From NCBI GenBank assembly GCA_021773035.1, contig JAJFKU010000040.1, positions 1 through 40,967 on the forward strand: a DNA stretch of 40,967 nt, written 5' to 3'. The notes beneath the pieces were generated by a model. The model was not told the origin of the DNA and did no database searches. It saw nothing but the letters and a program-made list of their open reading frames with translations. Below are positions 26,066 to 34,765 of this stretch, one piece after another. Each line of letters begins with the position of its first letter. Positions within the stretch are counted from its first letter, which is position 1. The stretch comes from Woeseiaceae bacterium (GTDB lineage Bacteria > Pseudomonadota > Gammaproteobacteria > Steroidobacterales > Woeseiaceae). The position numbers were made by a program, and so were the translations under genes.

Positions 26066-26079
26066 ATAGTGATCGCTAT
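26066..26079. promoter_or_regulatory. TetR operator-like site 4
   Basis: ATAGTGATCGCTAT differs from the consensus at one position. Its centre is 29 bases from site 3, and it ends 17 bases before the TetR start codon, where bound protein would block that gene's own translation start region or promoter. Confidence 0.55.
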
Positions 26080-26096
26080 ATATTAGGAGCAGTGGC

Positions 26097-26687
26097 ATGC
26101 GCCATAAAGGTGTCAAGAAAGAAGAAACACGGCTGAAGATGCTAAAAGCAGCGGGACAGGAGTTTCGAGCCCACGGCTATGCCGGTATTGGTGTCAACGG
26201 GCTGGCCAAGGCTGCTGGCGTGACGTCCGGTGCTTTCTATTCCCATTTTGGATCAAAGGATGGAGCATTTGATGTGGCCCTGGCCACCGGTCTGGATGAA
26301 GTGCTGGAGGCGGTACCGAAATACCAAAAAGAGCACGGTGGCGAGTGGGTGACAGCCTTCGCCGAGTATTATCTGGGGAAGCGTCATCGACGCGACCTGG
26401 CGGGTGGTTGTGCGATGGCTGCGCTAACCTCCGAGGTCGTTCGTTCCAAGCCGAAAGTACACGCAGCATTCGAGCAGAAGATGAGCCAGATTGCGGATCT
26501 TGTTGCACGTGGACTTGCAGGTGGTTCCGGAGAGAATCGCCGTTCCAGGGCTTGGGCAATGCTGGGCGTGCTGATTGGCGGAATCAACGTTGCACGGGCG
26601 ATGAAGAGCGGCCGGGTTGCCGATGAAATCGCCGCAGCCATTACAGCTGCAGCAATAGAAGCAGCGGGTCCAACTGCAGATATTTAG
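26097..26687 (+). CDS. TetR/AcrR-family transcriptional regulator
   Basis: 196 residues. The N-terminal helix-turn-helix is typical: FRAHGYAGIGVNGLAKAAGVTSGAFYSHFGSKDGAFDVAL. The C-terminal ligand and dimer domain (about 65-196) includes the pattern RRDLAGGCAMAALTSEVVRS seen in regulators of this subgroup. Such proteins repress DNA until a small molecule binds. The gap to the divergent secreted-protein gene carries four copies of one 14-bp palindrome, so it likely represses itself and that neighbour. ATG at 26097 follows AGGAGC. The ligand is unknown. Confidence 0.92.
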   Translation: MRHKGVKKEETRLKMLKAAGQEFRAHGYAGIGVNGLAKAAGVTSGAFYSHFGSKDGAFDVALATGLDEVLEAVPKYQKEHGGEWVTAFAEYYLGKRHRRDLAGGCAMAALTSEVVRSKPKVHAAFEQKMSQIADLVARGLAGGSGENRRSRAWAMLGVLIGGINVARAMKSGRVADEIAAAITAAAIEAAGPTADI

Positions 26688-26722
26688 GGGCAATGGTCTG
26701 GAAAAGGGTGAAGACAAAACAA

Positions 26723-26757
26723 AGACAGGCTCCGGTCTTTAAGAGACGGTCCTGTCT
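26723..26757. other. Stem-loop downstream of the TetR gene
   Basis: AGACAGG (26723-26729) pairs with CCTGTCT (26751-26757), with additional partial pairing inside. It lies 36 bases after the TetR stop codon. It lacks a downstream T-run on the plus strand, so a role in termination is only possible. Confidence 0.35.
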
Positions 26758-26813
26758 AAAACCGCCGTGATTCCGCCGGTCGCGCTTCCAGGTGGGCAAA
26801 ATCGACGCCGTAT

Positions 26814-26857
26814 GCTGCTTAGGTAGATAAGACACCGATTTATCTTACTTGAGCAGC
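26814..26857. other. Imperfect inverted repeat
   Basis: GCTGCTTAGGTAGATAAG on the left and TTATCTTACTTGAGCAGC on the right are imperfect reverse complements, with outer GCTGCT/AGCAGC exact. It sits in a 280-base gene-free gap before the lipoprotein gene. A regulator site or a trace of an element is possible. Confidence 0.35.
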
Positions 26858-26967
26858 CGTCATGCACACCCATATCGCGCCAGGATTCCTGTCAGCACCT
26901 AACTCCGGAATCGCCGCGTCACAGTGTCTGGCCCAGCCGCTTCAAGCACTGCAATGAGGAAGCTACT

Positions 26968-27693
26968 ATGTTCTGTTACATAAAGAGCGCAGTCACCGTG
27001 CCTGCTGCTATACAAAATCGCCGCCGCAATGCCGTCTATCTAGTGGGAATACTCGCCAATCTCCTGCTCATCGGCGGCTGCGGAAGTGCTCCACCGATTC
27101 CGTGGCAAGACATCTCTTATCCGTCGTTGAACGTCGCTTCGACAGCGTATCTTGGCGAACAGTTGCTACACCAGGGCCGCGGACTCCGGACAGATACCGT
27201 GCGTGTTGGCGCCGTTCGCGGTAAGTTTGCGGTCATCGAAAATGCGACTTTTTGTCAGCTGAGGACTGGTTCTGATGAATTCGTCAGTCTCGACACCCGA
27301 GCGATCAGATTCCTGAACTTCATCGGCGGTACTCGCGGCTATTCCAATAAGGTGACCTACAAACAGCATAAGGATGAGCTCTGCGTCAACGACTTCTGGT
27401 CGGGTTGCTTTGACTCAAGCGAGGCGCAGTTCGACTATCGGCCGGACGCGATCTGCTCAAGGCCAAATACCCTGCAGCAGGCGATCGAGTACAACGGCAG
27501 GTCAGGCGATACGCTGAATTTCACCTATCGTGAGACGAGCGGCGGCCAGGTCGCGTTTCCGGTGACTCAGAATTTCACGATGGATATCAACGAAGGCAAT
27601 GTCGTCAACTACAAGGGCGCACGGCTTCAGGTTGATCGTGCAACTAACCAGGAGATCACGTACGTGGTTCTGAAGAACTTCGCCAGTTACTAG
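26968..27693 (+). CDS. Hypothetical lipoprotein
   Basis: 241 residues, family unknown. The signal sequence is preceded by a basic stretch (IQNRRRNAVYLVGILANLLLIGGC), and LIGGC is a good lipobox, so the mature protein starts at that cysteine and is lipid-anchored. The rest is strand-rich with three or four more cysteines (FCQLRTG, LCVNDFWSGCF, ICSRP), likely disulfide partners. A ribosome site GAGGA lies before ATG 26968. The next gene converges from the other strand after 68 bases. No partner was identified. Confidence 0.7.
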   Translation: MFCYIKSAVTVPAAIQNRRRNAVYLVGILANLLLIGGCGSAPPIPWQDISYPSLNVASTAYLGEQLLHQGRGLRTDTVRVGAVRGKFAVIENATFCQLRTGSDEFVSLDTRAIRFLNFIGGTRGYSNKVTYKQHKDELCVNDFWSGCFDSSEAQFDYRPDAICSRPNTLQQAIEYNGRSGDTLNFTYRETSGGQVAFPVTQNFTMDINEGNVVNYKGARLQVDRATNQEITYVVLKNFASY

Positions 27694-27761
27694 CGTAAAA
27701 CACGGCAGGTTGTTCGGCCGCCAGTGGAACGATCGTCATATTCCCGAGCCCGGGTAGCCTT

Positions 27762-29276
27762 CTAGCCGGGTTCAATATTGACGTTCTGGCGGAACATGTT
27801 GTGTGGGTCGAACTCAGATTTAATCCTTCGCAGTCGTTCATAGCTTGCCGCTGAGTAAGCGTCACGGAACCGCTCCCTGGGTTCGTCCTTGCCGATGAAA
27901 TTCGCGTAGACCTTACCGGTATCGCGAGCACGCATGCTGCGGTGAAATGCCTGCGTCCACTCAAGATGCGGTTGTTCGTGTTCGCCGACCGGCCATCGTG
28001 TCTGTATTACGTACGCGTAGCGCGAACTGCGGGGGCCGAACGCCGTATCCTCAGGACCCATGCGGGCAAACTCACCGCCGAGGCGTGCGAGCTTGAAATC
28101 ACTGTATGGCGACGAAGCGCTTTCCACGAATTTGGCGATCGAAGTACGTAAATTGCTGTCGTATGTGTCGAGGTACCCACCGACCCACTCATTACAGAAG
28201 TCGTCGGCCCATGCGCCATCGAGCGCGCGTTGCCACTCTGCATAGTTTCGCCAGTGAACAAGATGAGCCAATGGCTGCTGAATTTCTGCCAATGGCGCGA
28301 CAATCCTGTCGCCTTCCGCCTTTCCTCCGGTCCATGTCACAGCAAGGATGACAACGGGTTTGCCATGCAAGTCGGTCGGCAGCGCGGGCGACGGCGGTGC
28401 CAGTCGATGTAACATCCAGACGTTCAGGTCGTCAGGAGCGTCGTCGAGGTAGCCGTCGACGAATTTCCCTACTGTTTCCAGCGCGTCGAGCGGATAAAAG
28501 ATCAGCCCCGCGAGGACATTGGAAAGCCTGTGCAGGCGATAGTCGAGGCGTGAAACCACACCGAAGTTTCCACCGCCGCCGCGAAGCGCCCAGAGTAGTT
28601 CTTCATTCTCACGTTCGCTGGCCTGTACAACTTCCCCGGAAGCCAGGACGACATCGGCACCGATAAGATTGTCGCAGCCAGCGCCGAATTTTCGGTGTAA
28701 CCAGCCTATGCCGCCGCCAAGCGTGTAGCCTGGTAAACCGACCATCGAAACGATCGGGCCGGTTGTTGCAAGTCCGGCTTGCTGGCCGAGTGCGTCGAAT
28801 TCGGCGAAGGTCATGCCGGGCGCTGCGCTTATACGTTTGTGGTTCGCCGAAAGGTCGGCGCTCCTCATTCGGGACAGGTCCAGCATGAGGCCGCCGTCAC
28901 TGACAGCAAACCCGGAGTGGTTATGGCCGCCGGCTCGAATCGAGAGTTCAATACCATTGTCAGCCGCGAAGCGAACAGTCTGAACGATGTCAGATGTGTT
29001 TTCCGCGTGCACAATCGCGCCGGGAGTATGATCGATGCGGGCATTCCAGATCGCTCTTGCACTGTCGTAGGCCGGTGCGCCCGGCTGAATGACGCGTCCA
29101 TCCAATTGCTGCTCGAAGCGACGAAACTGCGCGTTGGAAAGACGTGACGTATCGCCGTCTATTGTCTTGAAGCGCATACCGGCCGAAGCTGAAGCACCGC
29201 CAGTTCCAAGTAAGCCGGCGGCGGCCATGTTGGCCGAAAGGAACACAAAATCACGTCTTCGCATTTGGATCACCAT
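27762..29276 (-). CDS. Tat-exported FAD-dependent oxidoreductase (BBE/PCMH family)
   Basis: 504 residues. A twin-arginine signal, MRRRDFVFLSANMAAAGLL, directs export of the folded flavoprotein. The FAD-binding (PCMH) domain covers about 65-240, with RAGGHNHSGFAV carrying the histidine that commonly binds FAD covalently and GLPGYTLGGGIGWLHRKFG where bicovalent relatives have a cysteine; here that cysteine is absent, so a single covalent link is expected. The C-terminal berberine-bridge-type end is FDPHNMFRQNVNIEP. Such enzymes oxidise sugars, alkaloid-like or other alcohol/amine substrates. The start may be 29276 or 29264 (MRRRDF). It is divergent from an AraC regulator 99 bases away, its probable activator. 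Confidence 0.88.
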   Translation of the reverse strand: MVIQMRRRDFVFLSANMAAAGLLGTGGASASAGMRFKTIDGDTSRLSNAQFRRFEQQLDGRVIQPGAPAYDSARAIWNARIDHTPGAIVHAENTSDIVQTVRFAADNGIELSIRAGGHNHSGFAVSDGGLMLDLSRMRSADLSANHKRISAAPGMTFAEFDALGQQAGLATTGPIVSMVGLPGYTLGGGIGWLHRKFGAGCDNLIGADVVLASGEVVQASERENEELLWALRGGGGNFGVVSRLDYRLHRLSNVLAGLIFYPLDALETVGKFVDGYLDDAPDDLNVWMLHRLAPPSPALPTDLHGKPVVILAVTWTGGKAEGDRIVAPLAEIQQPLAHLVHWRNYAEWQRALDGAWADDFCNEWVGGYLDTYDSNLRTSIAKFVESASSPYSDFKLARLGGEFARMGPEDTAFGPRSSRYAYVIQTRWPVGEHEQPHLEWTQAFHRSMRARDTGKVYANFIGKDEPRERFRDAYSAASYERLRRIKSEFDPHNMFRQNVNIEPG

Positions 29277-29375
29277 TTAGTCTGATGGTGCGCAGGCTCT
29301 CATGCGAATTGAAATTTTAGTATGATCGAAGCGCTGTTTTGCTTGATTGTTTCACCGCCAACGGGGAGGGCGTCG

Positions 29376-30323
29376 ATGGATGCGTTATCGGAAATGCTGC
29401 GCTTGGCGCGAGTCTCGGGCGGCATTTTCCTGCGCGGCGAGTTCACAGAACCCTGGTGCCTGGCGTCCTCGATCAAAGCGTCGGATTGCAGCGCCTTGCT
29501 GGGACCGACGGATCATCTGATTCTTTATCACTTCGTGCTCGAAGGTGCGCTGACAGTTGAGGTGCCGGCGAATGAGCCGGTAACCTGCCAGCGGGGACAG
29601 GCCGTTATCCTGCCTCGCAATGATACGCACCGATTGCGCGGCAGCGCGCAGTCTCCGGCAGTCTCGGCGTTTGATGTCGCGCGCATTCCGGAACCAGGCG
29701 ATATCATGATGATTCAGCATGGAGGTGGTGGCGCGCAAACTCGAATTGTGTGCGGATTTCTGAGCGGCCCCAGTCTTGGCGACGACCCGTTGATTTCGGC
29801 TCTGCCGGCTACATTGGTTTACGACGGTGTAACAGCTCGATCCGGCCCGCTGATGCTTCAGTCCATGCAGGTCGCGGCACAGGAGTTGCTCGAGAGCCGG
29901 CCCGGTTCCGACGCTATGCTGGCAAGGCTTTCTGAACTGTTATTCGTTGAAGCTGTTCGAGCGTATATAGAGAATCGCTCACAGGATCCCGGCGAGTGGC
30001 TTGATGGACTGCGAGATCGGGCGGTCAGCCGGGCTGTCGCCCTGATACATCGAGATCTTGCGTACCAATGGACGGTCGACAACCTTGCCCGCGCTGTTGG
30101 TGCTTCGCGTTCTTCACTGGCCGAGCGATTCAGGCGTTTTCTCGACTGTGCGCCCGCCGAATACCTTACGCAGCAGCGTATGCGCCGGGCAGCTCATCTT
30201 CTTGGTGAAGACAGCAGGCTGCCTCTGATAGAAATTGCGGAACAGGTTGGTTATGGGTCCGAAGCCGCGTTTAGCCGTGCATTCAAGCGGTGGCACGGCG
30301 TGTCGCCATCCGGGTGGCGTTGA
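29376..30323 (+). CDS. AraC-family transcriptional regulator with cupin-type sensor
   Basis: 315 residues. The N-terminal half (about 1-200) is the cupin_6-type AraC ligand domain, with HFVLEGALTVEVPANEPVTCQRGQAVILP and RNDTHRLRGS. The C-terminal DNA-binding domain shows WTVDNLARAVGASRSSLAERFRRF and LIEIAEQVGYGSEAAFSRAFKRW, both helix-turn-helix units, then HGVSPSGWR. ATG at 29376 is supported by GGGGAGGG shortly before it; an upstream in-frame ATG at 29322 would add a less typical hydrophobic lead. It is likely to control the divergent oxidoreductase gene and possibly the peroxiredoxin gene 131 bases downstream. The effector is unknown. Confidence 0.9.
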   Translation: MDALSEMLRLARVSGGIFLRGEFTEPWCLASSIKASDCSALLGPTDHLILYHFVLEGALTVEVPANEPVTCQRGQAVILPRNDTHRLRGSAQSPAVSAFDVARIPEPGDIMMIQHGGGGAQTRIVCGFLSGPSLGDDPLISALPATLVYDGVTARSGPLMLQSMQVAAQELLESRPGSDAMLARLSELLFVEAVRAYIENRSQDPGEWLDGLRDRAVSRAVALIHRDLAYQWTVDNLARAVGASRSSLAERFRRFLDCAPAEYLTQQRMRRAAHLLGEDSRLPLIEIAEQVGYGSEAAFSRAFKRWHGVSPSGWR

Positions 30324-30454
30324 AACGGCAGGACCGGCAGCCGCACTGCTGATTCTGGCGTAACGATCAAGGCGTTCGGGGCTCCGGTCATGGTCTACGT
30401 GCCATCTGGCCAGGCAAACTGTGCATCGATTATCTGATTGCGACAGGAGCTGAC

Positions 30455-31120
30455 ATGACACTACGTATTAATCAAACCGCCCCGGACTTCGTGGCTAAAA
30501 CAACGCAGGGAACGATTCGATTTCATGACTGGATCGGCGACGGGTGGGCTGTTCTTTTCTCGCACCCCAAGGATTTCACGCCGGTCTGCACGACGGAGCT
30601 TGGCTATGTGGCCGGGCTGCTTCCGGAATTCACGCGGCGGAACTGCAAAGTCATCGGTCTTTCAATAGACGCTGTCGCAGACCATGAGCGCTGGCTATCG
30701 GATATCGAAGCGGTGAGCGGCAACCGCGTCGGCTATCCGCTGATCGAAGACCCCGAACTCGAGATCGCGAAGCTCTACGGTATGCTGCCAGCTGACGCTG
30801 ACGGCTTCGCCCACAGTCGTTCGGCAGCGGACAACGCAACAATACGCTCCGTATTTGTGATTGGCCCGGACCTTGGGATTAAGCTGATGATGACCTATCC
30901 GATGACGACCGGGCGAAATTTCGATGAAGTGTTGCGAGTTGTCGATTCGATGCAGTTGACGGCGAAGCACAAGGTCGCGACACCGGCGCAGTGGCAGAAA
31001 GGTGACGACGTTATCGTGGTTCCGACAGTATCGGATGCCGAGGCGATAGTGCAGTTCGGAGCGTTTGAGACGGTCAGGCCATATCTGCGAACAGTGCCCG
31101 AACCGTCCGGAATCGCCTAG
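30455..31120 (+). CDS. 1-Cys peroxiredoxin (Prx6-like)
   Basis: 221 residues, the length of Prx6-type enzymes. The peroxidatic cysteine is C45 in DFTPVCTTELG; the other cysteine (RNCKV) is not in the usual resolving position, so an external thiol should regenerate the enzyme. The C-terminal domain RSVFVIGPDLGIKLMMTYPMTTGRNFDEVLRV and PAQWQKGDDVIVVPTVSD is characteristic of the group. It reduces hydrogen peroxide and lipid hydroperoxides in the cytoplasm. AGGAGCTGAC gives a strong ribosome site. It follows an AraC gene for an oxidoreductase that would yield peroxide, so the grouping may be functional (inference), and is closed by a clear terminator. Confidence 0.95.
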   Translation: MTLRINQTAPDFVAKTTQGTIRFHDWIGDGWAVLFSHPKDFTPVCTTELGYVAGLLPEFTRRNCKVIGLSIDAVADHERWLSDIEAVSGNRVGYPLIEDPELEIAKLYGMLPADADGFAHSRSAADNATIRSVFVIGPDLGIKLMMTYPMTTGRNFDEVLRVVDSMQLTAKHKVATPAQWQKGDDVIVVPTVSDAEAIVQFGAFETVRPYLRTVPEPSGIA

Positions 31121-31206
31121 TGGCTGTCTTGCGGGATATCGCTGCGTAACTGCCGGGTCCGGTTTTTCCCGGGTTCGGCGCTACCCGACGGTCGAAATCG
31201 AAGAAC

Positions 31207-31234
31207 GGGGAAGCACGCTGTGCTTCCCCTTTTT
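31207..31234 (+). terminator. Intrinsic terminator of the peroxiredoxin gene
   Basis: GGGGAAGCAC and GTGCTTCCCC form a perfect ten-base stem with a three-base loop GCT, followed directly by five T. It lies 87 bases past the peroxiredoxin stop. Confidence 0.9.
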
Positions 31235-31266
31235 CTCGTCGCTGCTATTGCTCATGCAGGTGAGAC

Positions 31267-32481
31267 CTACGGACACGATACTCCTCGTGCGAGAACAGTT
31301 GCATCGCAGTTTATGGAAGTGAATCCTATGCCGTCTGCAGTCAGACGGGTGCCAAACCCGAGGTCGAGGTCGATTTGGTTTTGATCGACGTTGGAAGGAT
31401 TTGGCGGCACGGACACCAGCGTCAGGGTTCCGGCGCCGTGTGCTGAAATACCGGCACCGTTTTGAGTCACGTTGAGGCCGCCGATAATGAGCGCGCTCGC
31501 GCCGTCTTCGAGCAACATCCCCACACCGTTGCCCTGTGCGACAAACTTCGCCGTACCGTGAGGGCTGAGAATCGCTCCGGCAGGCGCGAAAAAGCCGAAA
31601 ACACCGTTGTTACTGGCGCTGATGACGTTGGCACCGCTGCCGAAGAACTGTGAACCGACGACACCCAGTTCAGACCCCAGGATACCGATGCCGGCGAAGC
31701 CATTGTTGTCGGCAGTGATGCTTGAGCCCTGGGCTTCCGGGAAGCTGAATATCTGTAGCCTTGAGTCATTGATAATGGATATGCCACTACCGACATTCTG
31801 GCCGGCAGTAATATTCGCACCTCGCAGTTCGAGAAACGTTTTTCCGTTCGCGGCGAGTCCGTCGCCGCCGTTGTTATTCGCGCTTATTTCCCCTTTGGCG
31901 ACCACCGTCGATCCTGCATAAGCGTCCATTCCACCTGTCTTGTTGTTATCGAGCGTCAAGTCCACGATCTCGATGTGTGAGCGATCAACAGACAAGCCGA
32001 CCGTGCCGTTGTTTTGTGCCTTCAGGTGGCGTAGTACGCCCTGTGCCTGATGGGTTGCGAGTACACCCTGATCAGTACCGTTCTGAACTGTAAAGTCCAC
32101 GAGTTCGACATCGCGGGCGCCGTCGATGAGTACAACGGCTTCGCTGGGCGACTGGCTGCCATCGATCGTCGCACCGTTAACGCCGCGAACGGTCAGGTGA
32201 TCGGTTGTTATGACAATCGATTCGTAGCAGGTGCCATAGAACCTGATTGTATGGTGCTCTCGCGCACGGCGGAGCGCCTTCTTCAGTGATTGCCCGCGGT
32301 CGCAGCGCACACGCCAGTTTCGTCGTGCCTGGCCCTTATGGAAACCGATGCTGGCAACGCCATCCGGGTGCGAAAGGTCTTGAGACTTATGCTCTTCGGC
32401 AAGTACCGTCGACGCGATCAGAAATGCCCCAACTGCGCCGAGAACGGTGAGTACAATGGTCTTCGTTCTTGCTCTACTCAT
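31267..32481 (-). CDS. Exported right-handed beta-helix protein
   Basis: 404 residues. The signal peptide is MSRARTKTIVLTVLGAVGAF and cuts near STVLAEE. From about residue 75 it shows many short repeats rich in N, G, V and S (for instance ITADNNGFAGIGILGS, VISASNNGVFGFFA, FVAQGNGVGMLLEDG, LNVTQNGAGISA), the pattern of parallel beta-helix folds of the NosD/pectate-lyase type. These bind or cleave polysaccharides, but no catalytic motif is evident. Two late cysteines (NCDA, GVSCP) may form a bridge. ATG at 32481 has GAGGG upstream; an in-frame ATG at 32565 gives a worse signal peptide. It is divergent from the CadC-like gene. Confidence 0.75.
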   Translation of the reverse strand: MSRARTKTIVLTVLGAVGAFLIASTVLAEEHKSQDLSHPDGVASIGFHKGQARRNWRVRCDRGQSLKKALRRAREHHTIRFYGTCYESIVITTDHLTVRGVNGATIDGSQSPSEAVVLIDGARDVELVDFTVQNGTDQGVLATHQAQGVLRHLKAQNNGTVGLSVDRSHIEIVDLTLDNNKTGGMDAYAGSTVVAKGEISANNNGGDGLAANGKTFLELRGANITAGQNVGSGISIINDSRLQIFSFPEAQGSSITADNNGFAGIGILGSELGVVGSQFFGSGANVISASNNGVFGFFAPAGAILSPHGTAKFVAQGNGVGMLLEDGASALIIGGLNVTQNGAGISAHGAGTLTLVSVPPNPSNVDQNQIDLDLGFGTRLTADGIGFTSINCDATVLARGVSCP

Positions 32482-32511
32482 TAGTTTTACCCTCATGCTA
32501 TTCGAATGAAG

Positions 32512-32531
32512 CCAGGGCAGTATTGCCCTGG
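32512..32531. other. Strong hairpin in the divergent intergenic region
   Basis: CCAGGGCA and TGCCCTGG form a perfect eight-base stem around GTAT, 31 bases upstream of the beta-helix start codon. It would fold in the mRNA leader of that gene. It has no T-run to act as a terminator on the plus strand. Confidence 0.5.
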
Positions 32532-32720
32532 CGACTCGATGGTCAGCACTCTGAGCGGATTTCACCTGCCGGATTGCTGGTTTTTCGCTGCCTGTTTTCT
32601 GCCGGATGCCTCATATCCGTGTTTTCGCCCGGGTGCTGCGGGGTACAATGTCGTGCGCGCGTATAACAACGAACAACAACAGTCGTATCTTTGGTCAGCT
32701 GATTCCCGCAGGAGCCTTTT

Positions 32721-34763
32721 GTGCCTGACAGACCCAAAACTGTATTCCGCTTAGGCGGGTGGCTCGTAGAGGCGGAGTTGAATCGCCTGTCAAAAACGGG
32801 CGAATCGGTGCAGGTCGAGCCCAAATCCATGGACGTCCTGGTTTATCTTTGTCAGCATGCCGGCGATGTCGTCAGCGCTGACGAGATAATCGAAGCCGTC
32901 TGGGACGGGCGTCCGATGGGCGACAATCCGGTGTACAAGTCGATTGCAAAGCTGCGCCGGGCCCTGGGCGATGACGCTAACGAACCGCAGTACATCGCTA
33001 CGGTGGCGAAAAAAGGTTATCGGCTGGTAGCGAAGGTTGAAAGGGAATCGGCCGAAAGTGCCGCGGCGGTCGTTTCCCCGGGCGGCGGGCGGCTCGCCCG
33101 CAGAATGCTGCCCATTGCCATCGGCATGGTGTGCGGGGTTCTGCTCGCTGCGGCCATATTCTGGCGACCGCAACCCGATCCTCTGACCCTGCAGTCCGTG
33201 TCGAGTTTTCGAGGGTCCCACAGCCAGCCGAGTTTAGCTCCGGATGGCCAGGCGGTCGCATTCATCAACGATATCGACGGCGCTGCGCATGTCTGGTTGC
33301 TGGAATTCGACGCGGCGGCGCCGCGCCAATTGACCAGTGGAAGTTTCGTCGACTCCAGACCACGATGGTCGCCGGACGGCAGTACGATTCTCTTTATGCG
33401 CCGCGGTGGCCTGTGGTCGGTAGCGGTCGGCGGCGGCGATGCGGTAGAGATTATTCGCGACGCATACAATCCCAACTGGTCGCGCGATGGGCGGCGTATT
33501 GTCTTCGAGCGACGCTACGAGGTCTGGGTCGCAGACGCCGACGGTGGGCAACAGACCCGTGTTAGCGGCATTCCGCGGAAAGAACTACCGCTCGCTCCAC
33601 GCTGGCCGGCATTTTCACCGGATGGCGATGAAATTGTGTACCTGGAGGCCGATTTCACACCTTTCGCCGACCTCTGGCGGGTACCGGCCGCCGGCGGTGT
33701 ACCGAAACAGGTGACCTTCGAGCCGCGATTGGCCAGCGCTCCGGTCTGGAGCCCCGATGGGCAGTACATCATCTATTCATCGCAACGTGGCGGAAGCCGA
33801 ACCCTGTGGCGGATTCGGGTTGAAGATGGGGCATCGAGCCCGCTTCTGACCGGCAGCGGCGACGACGATTTTCCCGATATCAGTTTTGACGGTAAGCGTC
33901 TGATCTATTCCAACCGGCGTGAACGTTTTGCGATTATGCGCAGTGACCCCGGCACAGGGGACGCGCAGGAGCTGCATGAGTCACGACAGCTGGTTCTTGG
34001 CCCCGAGTTGTCACCGGACAAAAAGACACTCGCTTTCTTCGCTTTATCTTCCGGCGGTGGCGTACAGCTATTCACTTTAGCTCTGTCCGGTGGCGCACCT
34101 CGGCAAATAACGTCCGATCCGCTTGCGACTCACGCGATTCCCCGCTGGTCGGCAGACGGCCGACAGATATATTTTTATTACACGCAAAACGGTGTGGCAT
34201 TCAGCAAGGTCAGGGCCAGCGGTGGTGATGCAGAAACACTCGTCCCGGGCTGGGACTGGGGAGTGACTAACGGAGCCAGTGTCTCGCCGGACGGTACACG
34301 TATTGTCTATTCTCGATTGACAGGTCAGGTACCTGTGCAGACGCTGGTTCGGCGCCTGGACACAGGAGATGACCAGGCTTTCCACGCCGCCCTTGAATAC
34401 CCACGTTGGTCCAAAGACGGTTCCGCCATTATCGGTGCCCTGCATGTGGATCAGCGATTCCCCGGGGATATCGCCATTTGTCCGGTCGCCGATTCAAGCT
34501 GTCGAATAATCGCTCGAGATGCACGAATTCCAATGTGGTCTCATGACGAGTCGCAGCTGTATTTTGTCAGAGGTTTTGGCGCCTCGCAGGAATTGTTCGT
34601 CGCGCCGGCCGACGGTGGCGAAACCGAAACGAAGTTGATGGACATGGCTCCGCTGTTTCCGCTGGGTCCGTTCTATGACGTCGCCCCGAACGGCGACATT
34701 GTCTGGGTCCGGTATGAACAGGAGGCGAGCGAGATCTGGTTGACGGAGCTGGCCGATATGTAG
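32721..34763 (+). CDS. CadC-like membrane regulator fused to a PD40 propeller
   Basis: 680 residues. Residues 5-105 form an OmpR/PhoB-type winged helix (VEPKSMDVLVYLCQHAGDVV, SKSIAKLRRALGDD-like helix at IAKLRRALGD, YIATVAKKGYRLVA). One membrane helix follows at about 136-156 (MLPIAIGMVCGVLLAAAIFW). Residues 170-680 are a TolB-type propeller with PD40 repeats (WSPDGSTILFMRR, WSRDGRRIVFERR, FSPDGDEIVYLE, WSADGRQIYFYYT). So the DNA-binding part is cytoplasmic and the propeller periplasmic; binding there would control transcription directly. GTG at 32721 follows GGAG. It is divergent from the beta-helix gene, a possible target. Confidence 0.9.
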   Translation: MPDRPKTVFRLGGWLVEAELNRLSKTGESVQVEPKSMDVLVYLCQHAGDVVSADEIIEAVWDGRPMGDNPVYKSIAKLRRALGDDANEPQYIATVAKKGYRLVAKVERESAESAAAVVSPGGGRLARRMLPIAIGMVCGVLLAAAIFWRPQPDPLTLQSVSSFRGSHSQPSLAPDGQAVAFINDIDGAAHVWLLEFDAAAPRQLTSGSFVDSRPRWSPDGSTILFMRRGGLWSVAVGGGDAVEIIRDAYNPNWSRDGRRIVFERRYEVWVADADGGQQTRVSGIPRKELPLAPRWPAFSPDGDEIVYLEADFTPFADLWRVPAAGGVPKQVTFEPRLASAPVWSPDGQYIIYSSQRGGSRTLWRIRVEDGASSPLLTGSGDDDFPDISFDGKRLIYSNRRERFAIMRSDPGTGDAQELHESRQLVLGPELSPDKKTLAFFALSSGGGVQLFTLALSGGAPRQITSDPLATHAIPRWSADGRQIYFYYTQNGVAFSKVRASGGDAETLVPGWDWGVTNGASVSPDGTRIVYSRLTGQVPVQTLVRRLDTGDDQAFHAALEYPRWSKDGSAIIGALHVDQRFPGDIAICPVADSSCRIIARDARIPMWSHDESQLYFVRGFGASQELFVAPADGGETETKLMDMAPLFPLGPFYDVAPNGDIVWVRYEQEASEIWLTELADM

Positions 34764-34765
34764 TT

